This document shows, in pieces, positions 31,441-39,585 of a stretch of 45,251 bases of DNA. The notes under the pieces were generated by a model. That model ran no database searches, was not told where the DNA came from, and saw only the letters and a program-made list of their open reading frames with translations. Within the stretch, counting starts at the first letter, position 1. Every line of letters begins with the position of its first letter. Origin of the DNA: DASSUC01 sp035649895 (GTDB taxonomy: Bacteria > Actinomycetota > Actinomycetes > Mycobacteriales > Micromonosporaceae); NCBI GenBank assembly GCA_035649895.1, contig DASRIS010000051.1:1-45251 (forward strand), written 5' to 3'. Made by a program: the position numbers and the translations under genes.

Positions 31441-33984
31441 GTGACGGAAGCGGCGCCGGCCCCAGCCGGTCCATTCGCCGAGCTGTTGCTGCGCCACCGC
31501 ACCGGCGCCGGCCTCGGCCAGCAGGAGCTGGCCAGACGCAGCGGGCTGAGCGAACGGGCCATCCGGGACCTGGAGCGCGGCGTCCGTACCCCCCGGGCGA
31601 GCTCTGCCCGTCTGGTGGCCGCCGCGCTCTCGCTCACCGGCGGCGACCTCACCGCCTTCCTCGCCGCAGCCCGGCCGGACAGCACCGGCACCCGGGTCGA
31701 CGCGACCGCTACCGGGCCGACGGGCCCGGCCGGGTCGGCGCCGCCAGCCTCGCCGGGCGACCTCGTCGGCCGGGACGAGGAGCTGCGGATGCTCTGCGAC
31801 CTGGTCGTCGGCGCCCGGCACCGGCTGGTGACGGTGACCGGCCAGGCCGGCATGGGCAAGTCGCGGATAGTGGCGGAGCTGGCGGAGCTGCTGGCCCGCC
31901 GGACCGACCTGGCCGTCCGGACGCTGGACCTGTCCGCCGTCTACGAGCCGCAGCTCGTCGGCGAGCTCGTCGCCTCGGCGCTGGGCTGCGGAGCCTCCCG
32001 GCTGCCGCCGGTGGAGCGGGTCGCCGCCCATCTGCGCGACCAGCGCGTGGTGCTGGTCATCGACCGCTTCGAGCAGCTCGTCACCGCCGCCGGCGACCTG
32101 GTCACCCTGGTCCGGCGGTGCCCGGGCCTGGGGCTCGTCGTCACCAGCCAGCGCCAGCTCCAGGTCCGTGGGGAACGCGTCGTCGCGCTCCGCCCGCTGG
32201 CGCCCGCCGCCGCGGCGGCGCTGTTCACCCGCCGGGCGGCGGCGGTGAGCCCGGGGTTCACCCTCGACGACGAGGAGACGGCCCGGGCCGTCGCGGCGGT
32301 CTGCCGGCGGGTCGAGCACCTTCCCCTGGCCATCGAGCTGGCGGCCGCGCGGGTCCGGCTGCTGCACCCGGTGGAGCTGGCCGAGCGGCTCGACCGGCAG
32401 CTGCAGATGCTCACCGGTGGCGCGCGGGACCTGCCGGCGCGGCACCGGTCCCTGCGGGCGGCCATCGAGTCGAGCCTCGAGACGGTGGCTCCCGGCTCCC
32501 GTACGCTGTTCCGCTGGCTGAGCGCTTTCGCCGGCGGCGGCCAGCTCGGTGACGTTGAGGCCGTCGCCACGGCGCTCGGCCGCGACCGGGACTGGCTGCT
32601 GACCGCCCTCACCGAACTGGTCGACATCAACCTGGTACGGGTCAGGGCCGAGCGCGCCACCTCCCGGTACACGCTGCCCGACCCGATGGCTGAGCTCGCC
32701 GCCGAGCAGCTGCGCGCCGATGCCGACCGGCACCGGGTCATGCGAGCGGCGGCCGTGCAGTTCCTGGCGCGGCTGCGCCGCGGCTACGACGGGTCCGGGC
32801 CCGCCGTCGACGACCGCGACGCCGCCAACGTCCGCAGCGCGGTGTCGTGGGTGGTCGCGCACGAGACCGGCCTCATCGACGCCGAAGGCGCCGCGGCCGT
32901 CACCCGCTTCTACGAGACGACCGGACGCCTGGCCGAGGGACAGGAGATCCTGCTCCGGCTCGCGGCCACCGGCCTCGCCGCGGCCTGGGTACGGGCGGGC
33001 CACCTCACCGCGCTGCGGGGTGACCTGACGACAGCGACCGAGCTGGGCACCCGGGGGCTGCTGGCCGCCGCCGAGACAGACCATGCGGTCCGGACCGCGG
33101 CGCTGAACCTGCTCGCGCAGACCGCTATCGAGCAGGGCGACCCGGACACCGGGCGGGCCTGCCTGCGGGCCGCCCTGGTGGAGGCGCGGCGCGCCAAGGA
33201 CCTCGCCCTGCTGGGCCGGGTGCTCAACAACCTGTCCTCGGTGTCCATCGAGGACGGCCGGCCCCGGCACGCCGAGTGGCAGCTGCTCGCCGCCTTGCAA
33301 GCAAAGCGCCGCTCCGGCGCCAGCCCGGTCGAGCTGGGCCGGACCCTCTACAACCTCGCGGAGATCGCGCTGGAGCTGGGCAAGAACGAGGCGGCCGTGG
33401 CGCGGGCCGGCGAGGCCGTGCCGCTGCTGCGGGCCGGTGGGTTCCCGCGGCTGGCGGCGCTGGCCGAGTCCACGGTCGCGCTGGCCATGCTGCGCGAGGA
33501 CGACATACCTGCGGCACTGGCCGCGGTCGGGCGTTCGGTCCGGCTCCTGGAAGGGTCCGGCGACGACCGGCGTACGGCGGCAGTAGTGCACCTGCGGTGC
33601 AGCGTCGTGCAGCACGCGGCCGGGGAGCTGGCCGCCGCCCGGGAGTCGCTGCGCGGTGCGCTGGCCAGCGTGCCGGAGCGCACCACCCGCGACCAGGACG
33701 AGGTCGCCGATGCCCTGGACAGCCACGCCTGGCACCTGGTGCGGCGCGACCCCCGGACCGCCGCGGCCATGCTCGGCGCGGGTGAGCAGCTGCGCCGCCG
33801 GCCGGTCCCGGCCCCGATCCAGCCCATGCGTGACAAGGCCCGGACCGCTGCCCGGCAGGCACTGGGCGCCAACGGGTACGACGCGGCGTTCCGGGCCGGC
33901 CGGGCGCTCGACCGGGCCGGCCTGCTCGAGCTGTGTGACCGGCTCGCAGCGCCGTCCCTCACCCGGATAAGGGCCGTGGCCTGA
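31441..33984 (+). CDS. XRE-STAND-TPR transcriptional regulator
   Basis: An 847-residue regulator. An XRE helix-turn-helix (about 11-72, LRHRTGAGLGQQELARRSGL then SERAIRDLERGVRTP) is followed by a Pro/Thr-rich linker. Next comes an NB-ARC-like P-loop domain starting LVGRDEELRML, with Walker A TGQAGMGKSR (133-142), Walker B VVLVIDRFEQLV and the winged-helix part ERLDRQLQMLTGGARDLP. The C-terminal half is TPR-like helical repeats. STAND proteins switch on ligand binding to the repeats. The GTG at 31441 fits the HTH start. It is divergent from the S1 protease and upstream of small exported protein and carboxypeptidase genes. Target genes are not known. Confidence 0.9.
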   Translation: MTEAAPAPAGPFAELLLRHRTGAGLGQQELARRSGLSERAIRDLERGVRTPRASSARLVAAALSLTGGDLTAFLAAARPDSTGTRVDATATGPTGPAGSAPPASPGDLVGRDEELRMLCDLVVGARHRLVTVTGQAGMGKSRIVAELAELLARRTDLAVRTLDLSAVYEPQLVGELVASALGCGASRLPPVERVAAHLRDQRVVLVIDRFEQLVTAAGDLVTLVRRCPGLGLVVTSQRQLQVRGERVVALRPLAPAAAAALFTRRAAAVSPGFTLDDEETARAVAAVCRRVEHLPLAIELAAARVRLLHPVELAERLDRQLQMLTGGARDLPARHRSLRAAIESSLETVAPGSRTLFRWLSAFAGGGQLGDVEAVATALGRDRDWLLTALTELVDINLVRVRAERATSRYTLPDPMAELAAEQLRADADRHRVMRAAAVQFLARLRRGYDGSGPAVDDRDAANVRSAVSWVVAHETGLIDAEGAAAVTRFYETTGRLAEGQEILLRLAATGLAAAWVRAGHLTALRGDLTTATELGTRGLLAAAETDHAVRTAALNLLAQTAIEQGDPDTGRACLRAALVEARRAKDLALLGRVLNNLSSVSIEDGRPRHAEWQLLAALQAKRRSGASPVELGRTLYNLAEIALELGKNEAAVARAGEAVPLLRAGGFPRLAALAESTVALAMLREDDIPAALAAVGRSVRLLEGSGDDRRTAAVVHLRCSVVQHAAGELAAARESLRGALASVPERTTRDQDEVADALDSHAWHLVRRDPRTAAAMLGAGEQLRRRPVPAPIQPMRDKARTAARQALGANGYDAAFRAGRALDRAGLLELCDRLAAPSLTRIRAVA

Positions 33985-34157
33985 CCGCAGCGCACCGACC
34001 ACTGTGGACGTGCTGGCACAGTAGGCTGTGGACGGTTCCGCAGGCACCGGCTGGTGTCATCCAGCCGTCCGCAGATCGCGTTATGCTGCTGCCTGCCGGG
34101 CGTACCAGTCGATCCTCTATGGACGGTACGCCATCGTCAGCATGGACGGAGTGCTTC

Positions 34158-34562
34158 GTGAAGAGACTGTCTGTCGGCCTGGCCCTCGGGGTCCTCGCTC
34201 TCACCGCCGGTGCGTTCGCGCTGAGCGGAGGGGCTGCCGCCACGACGACCACCACTGTGGTGCAGCATCACTCGTTCGGCACCATCACCAGCGGCAGCAC
34301 GGCCTGCGTCGGCCCGATCGGCCCGAGCACGACGGCGGGCGTGCAGATCTTCGGCTTCACCAACGGGGCGACCGCGCTCACCTGGCAGGTCTTCTCGGTC
34401 TCGTCACAGAGCGCGCCGACGCTCGTGTTCCAGGTGACCAGCCGCAGCGTCAGCCATACAGTCGCGCCGTCGGGCAACGTGCTCTACCAGGCGTGTGTCA
34501 AGAAGACCCAGAACAGCGCCCAAGACTACGACCTCACGCTGAACTCGCAGCCGCTCGAGTAG
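34158..34562 (+). CDS. small secreted hypothetical protein
   Basis: A 134-residue exported protein. The signal peptide VKRLSVGLALGVLALTAGAF ends near AAA at about 31, then a Thr run and a beta-rich domain with two Cys (TACVGPIGPS and YQACVKK), probably one disulphide. It resembles small actinobacterial cell-surface beta-sandwich proteins, but I recognise no family. The GTG at 34158 has GGAG 6 nt upstream. It converges on the M14 carboxypeptidase gene. Confidence 0.75.
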   Translation: MKRLSVGLALGVLALTAGAFALSGGAAATTTTTVVQHHSFGTITSGSTACVGPIGPSTTAGVQIFGFTNGATALTWQVFSVSSQSAPTLVFQVTSRSVSHTVAPSGNVLYQACVKKTQNSAQDYDLTLNSQPLE

Positions 34563-34626
34563 ACCGGCTGTCCCGAGTAGACCGGCCGGGGTGGGGCGAC
34601 CGCTCGTCCCACCCCGGCTGGCCTCG

Positions 34627-35655
34627 TCACTCGTCGTCGTCGGGGTTGCCCACTGGGTCGCCGCGCAGCGGGATGAGGTCCGCACGGGCCGGGTCGGCAT
34701 CGTCGAGCGTGCCCTCCGCGGCGCCCTCGAGCAGGGCCGCCATGATCACATAGGCGGTACGGATGAGCATGCCGGCGCTCTTCTGCCCGATGTCCCCCCG
34801 GAACTCCACGAGCACCGAGCCGGCACCGAGCAGGCCGTACGCGTTGCGGGCGATCCCCCGCGGCAAGGTGCCCGGGTACTGGCTGACCTCGGCGAAGCCG
34901 TAGCGGCCGAGCGTGTCGTAGATCGTCACGCAGATCTGCTTGGAGAACGTGACCGCGGCGGCGGGCACGCCGGCCGTGTTCGGCCAGAAGATCGATGTGG
35001 TGATCAGGTCTCCGTCCGCGCTGACGAAGGAGCCCTGGTGGTGGAAGTCCACCACGAACGCCGGCTGGTACGCGGCGAAGACCCGCTGCACCGCCGCGGC
35101 CTCGGGCACCGGGTTCGCCGCGGGCGGCACGGCCGGGTCGTGCCAGCGGTTGATGTCGAAGCCCCGGCCCGGCGTGCAGAACGCCCCGGTGCAGTCCGGG
35201 TCGTAGTTCTGCCGCCAGAAACGCTCGGCGCCGTCCGGGTTGACCCGCGGCACGACGAGCAGCGTCACCCGGTCCAGGACGCTGTCCCATGCGCCGCCGG
35301 CGCTGACCCGCTGGAGGAACTGCAGCGCGGCCTCCGTGCCGAGCGGCTCGTTGCCGTGCTGCTGGGTGATGTAGAGGACCTTGACGGGCCCACGGCCGAC
35401 CTTCGCCAGGTAGATGTCACGGCCTTCGTTGGACTGCCCGACCACGTCGAGCGAGACCCGGCCCTGCGAACGCTGTTCGAGCTGGTGTAGGGCCTTGACC
35501 AGCTCCTCGTAGGAGTGCAGCCGTTCGAGGCTGACGTGCTGGTTGTCCTCGACCCACGGCCCGTTCGGGACGGTTTGCGGGTCGGCCTGCGCGGGTACGG
35601 CCGCGAGGAGCATGAGCGCGGCGCCCGCGATGACGGGAGCAGTTCGGCGCAGCAT
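34627..35655 (-). CDS. secreted M14-family zinc carboxypeptidase
   Basis: A 342-residue exported metallocarboxypeptidase. The signal peptide ends near AQA at residue 24. The zinc ligands are His100 and Glu103 in TQQHGNE and His205 or His206 in VVDFHHQG. Arg170 lies in FDINRWHDP, and catalytic Glu284 in SVLVEFRGD. Arrangement and length fit the M14 family (D,D-/gamma-D-glutamyl or general carboxypeptidases). The second ATG (35655) is preferred because AGGAGG lies 9 nt upstream, whereas it directly abuts the first ATG (35664). It is one of three exported proteases in this 7-kb stretch. Confidence 0.92.
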   Translation of the reverse strand: MLRRTAPVIAGAALMLLAAVPAQADPQTVPNGPWVEDNQHVSLERLHSYEELVKALHQLEQRSQGRVSLDVVGQSNEGRDIYLAKVGRGPVKVLYITQQHGNEPLGTEAALQFLQRVSAGGAWDSVLDRVTLLVVPRVNPDGAERFWRQNYDPDCTGAFCTPGRGFDINRWHDPAVPPAANPVPEAAAVQRVFAAYQPAFVVDFHHQGSFVSADGDLITTSIFWPNTAGVPAAAVTFSKQICVTIYDTLGRYGFAEVSQYPGTLPRGIARNAYGLLGAGSVLVEFRGDIGQKSAGMLIRTAYVIMAALLEGAAEGTLDDADPARADLIPLRGDPVGNPDDDE

Positions 35656-35741
35656 AGCGGCCATCCTCCTCTTGGCCGGTCCCTGCCGCCAGCCATCCAG
35701 ATCAAAACTGCCGAACGGCGTGCCCGCCGTGGAGGTCAGGT

Positions 35742-36290
35742 GTGGGAACGGCGCTCAGGGGTACCGGGTCCGGCATGGCTGCCATCGACCGCCGCGTCTC
35801 TGCGGTCTTCGCGCCGGCGCTGACCATCGGTATCGGTCTGGGTGGCTTCGTCGACGGCATCGTGCTGCACCAGCTTCTCGGCTGGCATCACGTGCTATCA
35901 GCCCGCCCGGGCTTCGACATGCGCGCCAACGAGCTGGCCGACGGCCTGTTCCATACCGGCACCTGGTTCGTAGTCCTGGCCGGGGTGCTCTGGCTGTACG
36001 CGCGGCTGCGACTTCCCCCGGTGTCCGCCGCGTGGCCCCGGCTGGACACCGGCCCGCGGCCCTGGCGGGCGCTGGTCGGGCCCATGCTGGTCGGTTGGGG
36101 GCTGTTCAACCTGGTCGAGGGGGTCGTCGACCATCATGTGCTCGGCCTGCACCATGTCCGTCCCGGAGCCCACCAGCTCGCCTGGGACCTGGGGTTCCTC
36201 GCCTTCGGCGCCCTGCTCGCCGGCCTGGGTCTCCTGGTCGCCGGGCCAAGCCCGGTGCGGCACCGCGACGCCCCCAAGACGCCCCGGTAG
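35742..36290 (+). CDS. DUF2243 domain-containing membrane protein
   Basis: A 182-residue integral membrane protein with four hydrophobic segments (about 22-42, 70-87, 105-125 and 145-165). The DUF2243 marks are GLGGFVDGIVLHQLLGWHHV, the His-rich ELADGLFHTGTWF, and FNLVEGVVDHHVLGLHHV. The repeated HQLLxWHH/HHVLGLHH motifs suggest metal or haem binding within the membrane; function is unknown. GTG 35742 is chosen because GGAGG lies 6 nt before it; ATG 35775 is possible but has no ribosome site. Confidence 0.88.
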   Translation: MGTALRGTGSGMAAIDRRVSAVFAPALTIGIGLGGFVDGIVLHQLLGWHHVLSARPGFDMRANELADGLFHTGTWFVVLAGVLWLYARLRLPPVSAAWPRLDTGPRPWRALVGPMLVGWGLFNLVEGVVDHHVLGLHHVRPGAHQLAWDLGFLAFGALLAGLGLLVAGPSPVRHRDAPKTPR

Positions 36291-36324
36291 GCCGCGCCGG
36301 CACAGGTCACGACGTCCGGCCGGA

Positions 36325-36373
36325 GGTCAGGACCTGGTGCCGGGCGGGGGGTCAGGATCTGGTACCGGGCGGG
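36325..36373. repeat. two 24-bp direct repeats, 25-bp period
   Basis: Near-identical units at 36325-36348 and 36350-36373 (two differences) at the 3' end of the frameshifted membrane-anchored gene; the second unit covers its stop codon. Probably a slippage duplication. Confidence 0.75.
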
Positions 36374-37235
36374 AGTAAGGTCGCCAGCCCCGGAACCGTA
36401 GTCACGACCCGGCGGAGGCCGGTGCGGGGGTCGACAACGATCAGCTCGGTGCTGGTCGCGCTCCACCGCTGCAGGACAACGCCCTCGGCCACCACGCCCC
36501 GGCACAGGTGCGACCATCGTTCCGTGCCAGCTCCGGACATGTCGATCCTGGCCAGGGCGGCGCCCGACACGACATCGACGCCGAGCAGCGCAACCGGTGG
36601 TATCACGGGCATGCCCTCCGACAGGTCGGTGGGCAGCAGGTCCGGGCGGCCAACCTCGACCCAGACGCTCGGCGGGCTCCCGCCAGCGTGCCACAGCGAG
36701 AAGAAGGACCCGGTTGTCTCGCCCGGCCGCAGCTGCCGGGGCACGGCCACCGCCAGCTTCCGGGTCGTGCCCGTGACCACGTCCTGCAGCGTGATGCTCG
36801 CCTCCTGAGGCGTGAGCGGCGCCTTGACCGACGCAGCCGGGGCGAACACCACCAGCTCCCGGCCGGCGACGAAGGCGACCTCGACAGCGATACCGGCGGT
36901 GCTGCGCACGTCGAGCAGGCGTACGTCGCCACCCGGCAGGGCCATGGTGGCGAGGGTGTGCTCGCCTATGCTCAGCCTTACCAGCAGGATCGAGCCGGCG
37001 TCCGTGGACCACAGCAACAGCTCGTACCCGTCCGGAACCTTATGCTCGGCCACGCCCGAGAGGTTCCGCACCCGCCACTGACCATCCCGCTTGGCGGCCA
37101 GCCGGTCGTGACGCGCCACGCAACGATGCCGGCGCCGGCCATCGCGACAACGGCGACCGTCACGGCCACGACCATTCGCCACCGCCGCGGCGGTCGGGGC
37201 GGCGCGGGCTCTGGGAGCAATGTGGAAGGTTGCAT
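36352..37235 (-). pseudogene. membrane-anchored hypothetical protein with frameshift
   Basis: From ATG 37235 one frame gives a short Pro-rich cytoplasmic start, a membrane helix (MVVAVTVAVVAMAGAGIVAW) and RVTTGWPP. The rest of the protein is in a second frame, KRDGQWRVRNLSGVAEHKVP followed by a beta-strand-rich domain to the stop at 36352 (VELIVV-like strands and TTVPGLATLLPPGTRS at the end). The upstream part of the second frame is Arg-rich nonsense, so a one-base shift near 37100 is likely. The exported part looks like a beta-propeller-type domain. Either a recent mutation or a sequencing error. Confidence 0.65.
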
Positions 37236-37335
37236 TGTGCTGCCCCGTCCCGTGCCGCCAGCTCCCTACGCCTACACCCACGCCGGCGCTGCTGGTGACG
37301 AGCACACCGGCACGCCGACCAAGCTGCCCTGATGG

Positions 37336-38379
37336 TCAGGGCAGCGTCTCGGGTACCGATACCCCGTCGCCAGGCTCGCCAAGGGGCGCTGCGGGACGGT
37401 ACCCGGCGAAGTGGCAGGCGCTCGGATGACCGAGACCACGGTCCACCAGTGCGGGCTCCTCGACCGCGCAGCGGTCAACCGCCTTCCAGCACCGGGTGCG
37501 GAAGCGGCATCCGGATGGTGGGTTGGCGGGGTTGGGGACGTCACCGACGAGCGCCAGGGGGACCCGCCTGCCCCGCTCGCTGGGGTCGTCGATCGGCGCG
37601 GCCGAGAGCAGCGCCTGGGTGTACGGGTGGGTGGGTGCCCCGAAGATACGGTCCCGGCTCCCGGTCTCGACGACCTTCCCGAGGTACATGACCGCGATCC
37701 GGTCGCAGATGTGCCGCACCACGGACAGGTCGTGCGAGATGAAGACGTACGTCAGCCCGAGCCGGTCCTGGACCTGCGAGAGCAGGTTGATGATCTGCGC
37801 CTGGATCGACACGTCCAGCGCCGACACCGGCTCGTCGAGGACCAGCACCTGCGGGTCCAGGGCCAGCGCGCGGGCGATCGCGATCCGCTGGCGCTGCCCC
37901 CCTGAGAACTCGTGCGGGTACCGGTTGGTGTGTTCGGGGTTGAGGCCGACGATCTCGAGCAGGTCACGTACCGGGCGACCGCTGGACGCGCGGGGCGAGC
38001 GGCGGTGCAGCCGCAGCGGCTCGCCGACGATCTCGGCGACCGTCATCCGGGGGTTGAGCGATGCGAACGGGTCCTGGAACACGATGCGCAGGTGCTCCCG
38101 GACCGCGCGGAGCTGCCGGCTCGGCAGGTGGGTGATGTCCTGTCCATTGAAGACGATCCGGCCTGCGGTCGGCTCCACCAGCCGCAGGATGGTACGGGCG
38201 AGCGTCGACTTACCGCAGCCCGACTCGCCCACCACACCGAGCGTCTCGCCCCGCCGGACCTCGATGTCCACGCCGTCGACCGCGCGGACGGTGCCGACCT
38301 GGCGACGGAGCAGGCCGGCGTGGATCGGGAAGTGCTTGACCAGACCCTCGGTCCGCAGCGTCACCTCTGGGTCAGCCAT
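37336..38379 (-). CDS. peptide ABC importer ATPase (DppF/OppF type)
   Basis: A 347-residue ATPase of the dipeptide/oligopeptide/nickel importer class. Walker A is GESGCGKST, followed by the Q-loop IVFQDPFASLNPRMTV, signature FSGGQRQRIAIARAL, Walker B LVLDEPVSALD and the switch FISHDLSVV. The OppF-type C-terminal zinc-like segment SGCRFRTRCWKAVDRC, with conserved Cys, forms an iron-sulfur or metal site in some members. The ATG at 38379 overlaps the upstream ATPase gene by 8 bp; the ribosome site GGAG is 7 nt upstream. Together with the other ATPase it powers the transporter encoded divergently at 39586-43064. Confidence 0.94.
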   Translation of the reverse strand: MADPEVTLRTEGLVKHFPIHAGLLRRQVGTVRAVDGVDIEVRRGETLGVVGESGCGKSTLARTILRLVEPTAGRIVFNGQDITHLPSRQLRAVREHLRIVFQDPFASLNPRMTVAEIVGEPLRLHRRSPRASSGRPVRDLLEIVGLNPEHTNRYPHEFSGGQRQRIAIARALALDPQVLVLDEPVSALDVSIQAQIINLLSQVQDRLGLTYVFISHDLSVVRHICDRIAVMYLGKVVETGSRDRIFGAPTHPYTQALLSAAPIDDPSERGRRVPLALVGDVPNPANPPSGCRFRTRCWKAVDRCAVEEPALVDRGLGHPSACHFAGYRPAAPLGEPGDGVSVPETLP

Positions 38380-39379
38380 CGCGGAGCTCCTCGGCGTAGT
38401 GGCACGCGGCGAGGTGCTGGGCTCCGTCGACGAGCCGCAGGTCCGGCCGGTTCTCGACGCACCGCGCGCGCCCGCCGTAATGTCCGCCGTAAAGGAAGCA
38501 TCGCGGGTGGAACGCACAGCCCGGTGGGACCTTGATGAGGCTCGGCGGCTGGCCGGGGATCGGCGTGAGCGTGTCCTGGCTGACGTCCAGGCGGGGCCGG
38601 CTGGCCATCAGGCCGACCGTGTAGGGGTGGCGTGGCCGGTGGAAGATGGCCTCGACCGGACCGGCCTCGGCGACGCGTCCGGCGTACATCACCATCACCC
38701 GGTCGGCCATCTCCGCGATCAGCCCGAGGTCGTGGGTGATGAGGATCGTGGCCGCGTGCGTCTGGTCGCGCGCCAGCTTCAGCACGTCCAGGACCTGGCG
38801 CTGGATCGTGACGTCCAGTGCGGTGGTCGGCTCGTCGGCGATGAGGAGTGCGGGTGCGTTGGCGATGGCCATTGCGATCATCGCCCGCTGGCGCATCCCA
38901 CCGGAGAGCTGGTGCGGGTAGTCGCGGTACCGCCGCACCGGGTCCGGCAGCCCGACCAGATCCATCAGCTCGACCGTACGGCGGCGCACCTCCTGGCGGC
39001 TGGCGGCCGGCCGGTGGACCTCGATCGCTTCGGCGATCTGGTCGCCCACCCGGAACACCGGGTTCAGCGATGTCATCGGATCCTGGAAGACCATCGCGAT
39101 GTCGCGACCGCGAATGGCCCGCAGCTTCTTGCGCGAAGCCCGCAACAGGTCCTGGCCGCCGAAGATGGCGCGGCCACGCACGATCCTGCCGGGCGGCTGC
39201 GGAACCAGGCCAAGGATCGACAGCAGCGATACGCTCTTGCCCGAGCCGGACTCACCGGCTATCCCCAGCGTCTCGCCTGGTTCAACCGTGTACGAAATGC
39301 CGTCGACGGCCCGTACCGTGCCTTCGGGGGTACGAAACTCGACACAAAGGTCCTCAATGGACAGTATCGGTACGCCCAC
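38372..39379 (-). CDS. peptide ABC importer ATPase (DppD/OppD type)
   Basis: A 335-residue ATPase paired with the DppF-like one. Motifs are Walker A GESGSGKSVSLLSILGL, Q-loop MVFQDPMTSLNPVFRV, signature LSGGMRQRAMIAMAIA, Walker B LLIADEPTTALDVT and ILITHDLGLIAEMAD. The OppD-type Cys motif near the C-terminus reads GCAFHPRCFLYGG, with two of the usual Cys, followed by RCVENRP. The GTG at 39379 has AGGA 5 nt upstream; a longer frame to 39418 lacks a ribosome site. It is transcribed away from the binding-protein gene, so the transporter is encoded by two divergent units sharing 39380-39585. Confidence 0.93.
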   Translation of the reverse strand: MGVPILSIEDLCVEFRTPEGTVRAVDGISYTVEPGETLGIAGESGSGKSVSLLSILGLVPQPPGRIVRGRAIFGGQDLLRASRKKLRAIRGRDIAMVFQDPMTSLNPVFRVGDQIAEAIEVHRPAASRQEVRRRTVELMDLVGLPDPVRRYRDYPHQLSGGMRQRAMIAMAIANAPALLIADEPTTALDVTIQRQVLDVLKLARDQTHAATILITHDLGLIAEMADRVMVMYAGRVAEAGPVEAIFHRPRHPYTVGLMASRPRLDVSQDTLTPIPGQPPSLIKVPPGCAFHPRCFLYGGHYGGRARCVENRPDLRLVDGAQHLAACHYAEELRDG

Positions 39380-39516
39380 GGTAGTCCTAAAGCTCGCACG
39401 GAAGGCGCATCGTAGCATGATGGGCCAGTTCCCGGCCCTTGTTGAGGCGCGGTGGGCGCCACCATGGTGACGGTGCGTAGCACGTTGGAGGTCGCGCCTG
39501 GTCCGGCACTGTCACA

Positions 39517-39529
39517 TGTCGTAGCGACA
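39517..39529. promoter_or_regulatory. inverted repeat in the divergent promoter region
   Basis: Perfect inverted repeat TGTCG-TAG-CGACA about 60 bp before the binding-protein ATG and 140 bp before the ATPase genes. A palindromic repressor could control both directions at once. No regulator gene is adjacent. Confidence 0.4.
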
Positions 39530-39585
39530 GTAGGATCAACCAGCTTTCGAATGGTGCTCCACTAGCCCCCCGGGGGAATCCCATT

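Noticed and set aside
31336..34047. 903-codon minus-strand frame opposite the STAND regulator
   Set aside because: Low-complexity Gly/Arg/Gln protein without domains, whereas the plus strand has HTH, Walker A and TPR-like repeats.
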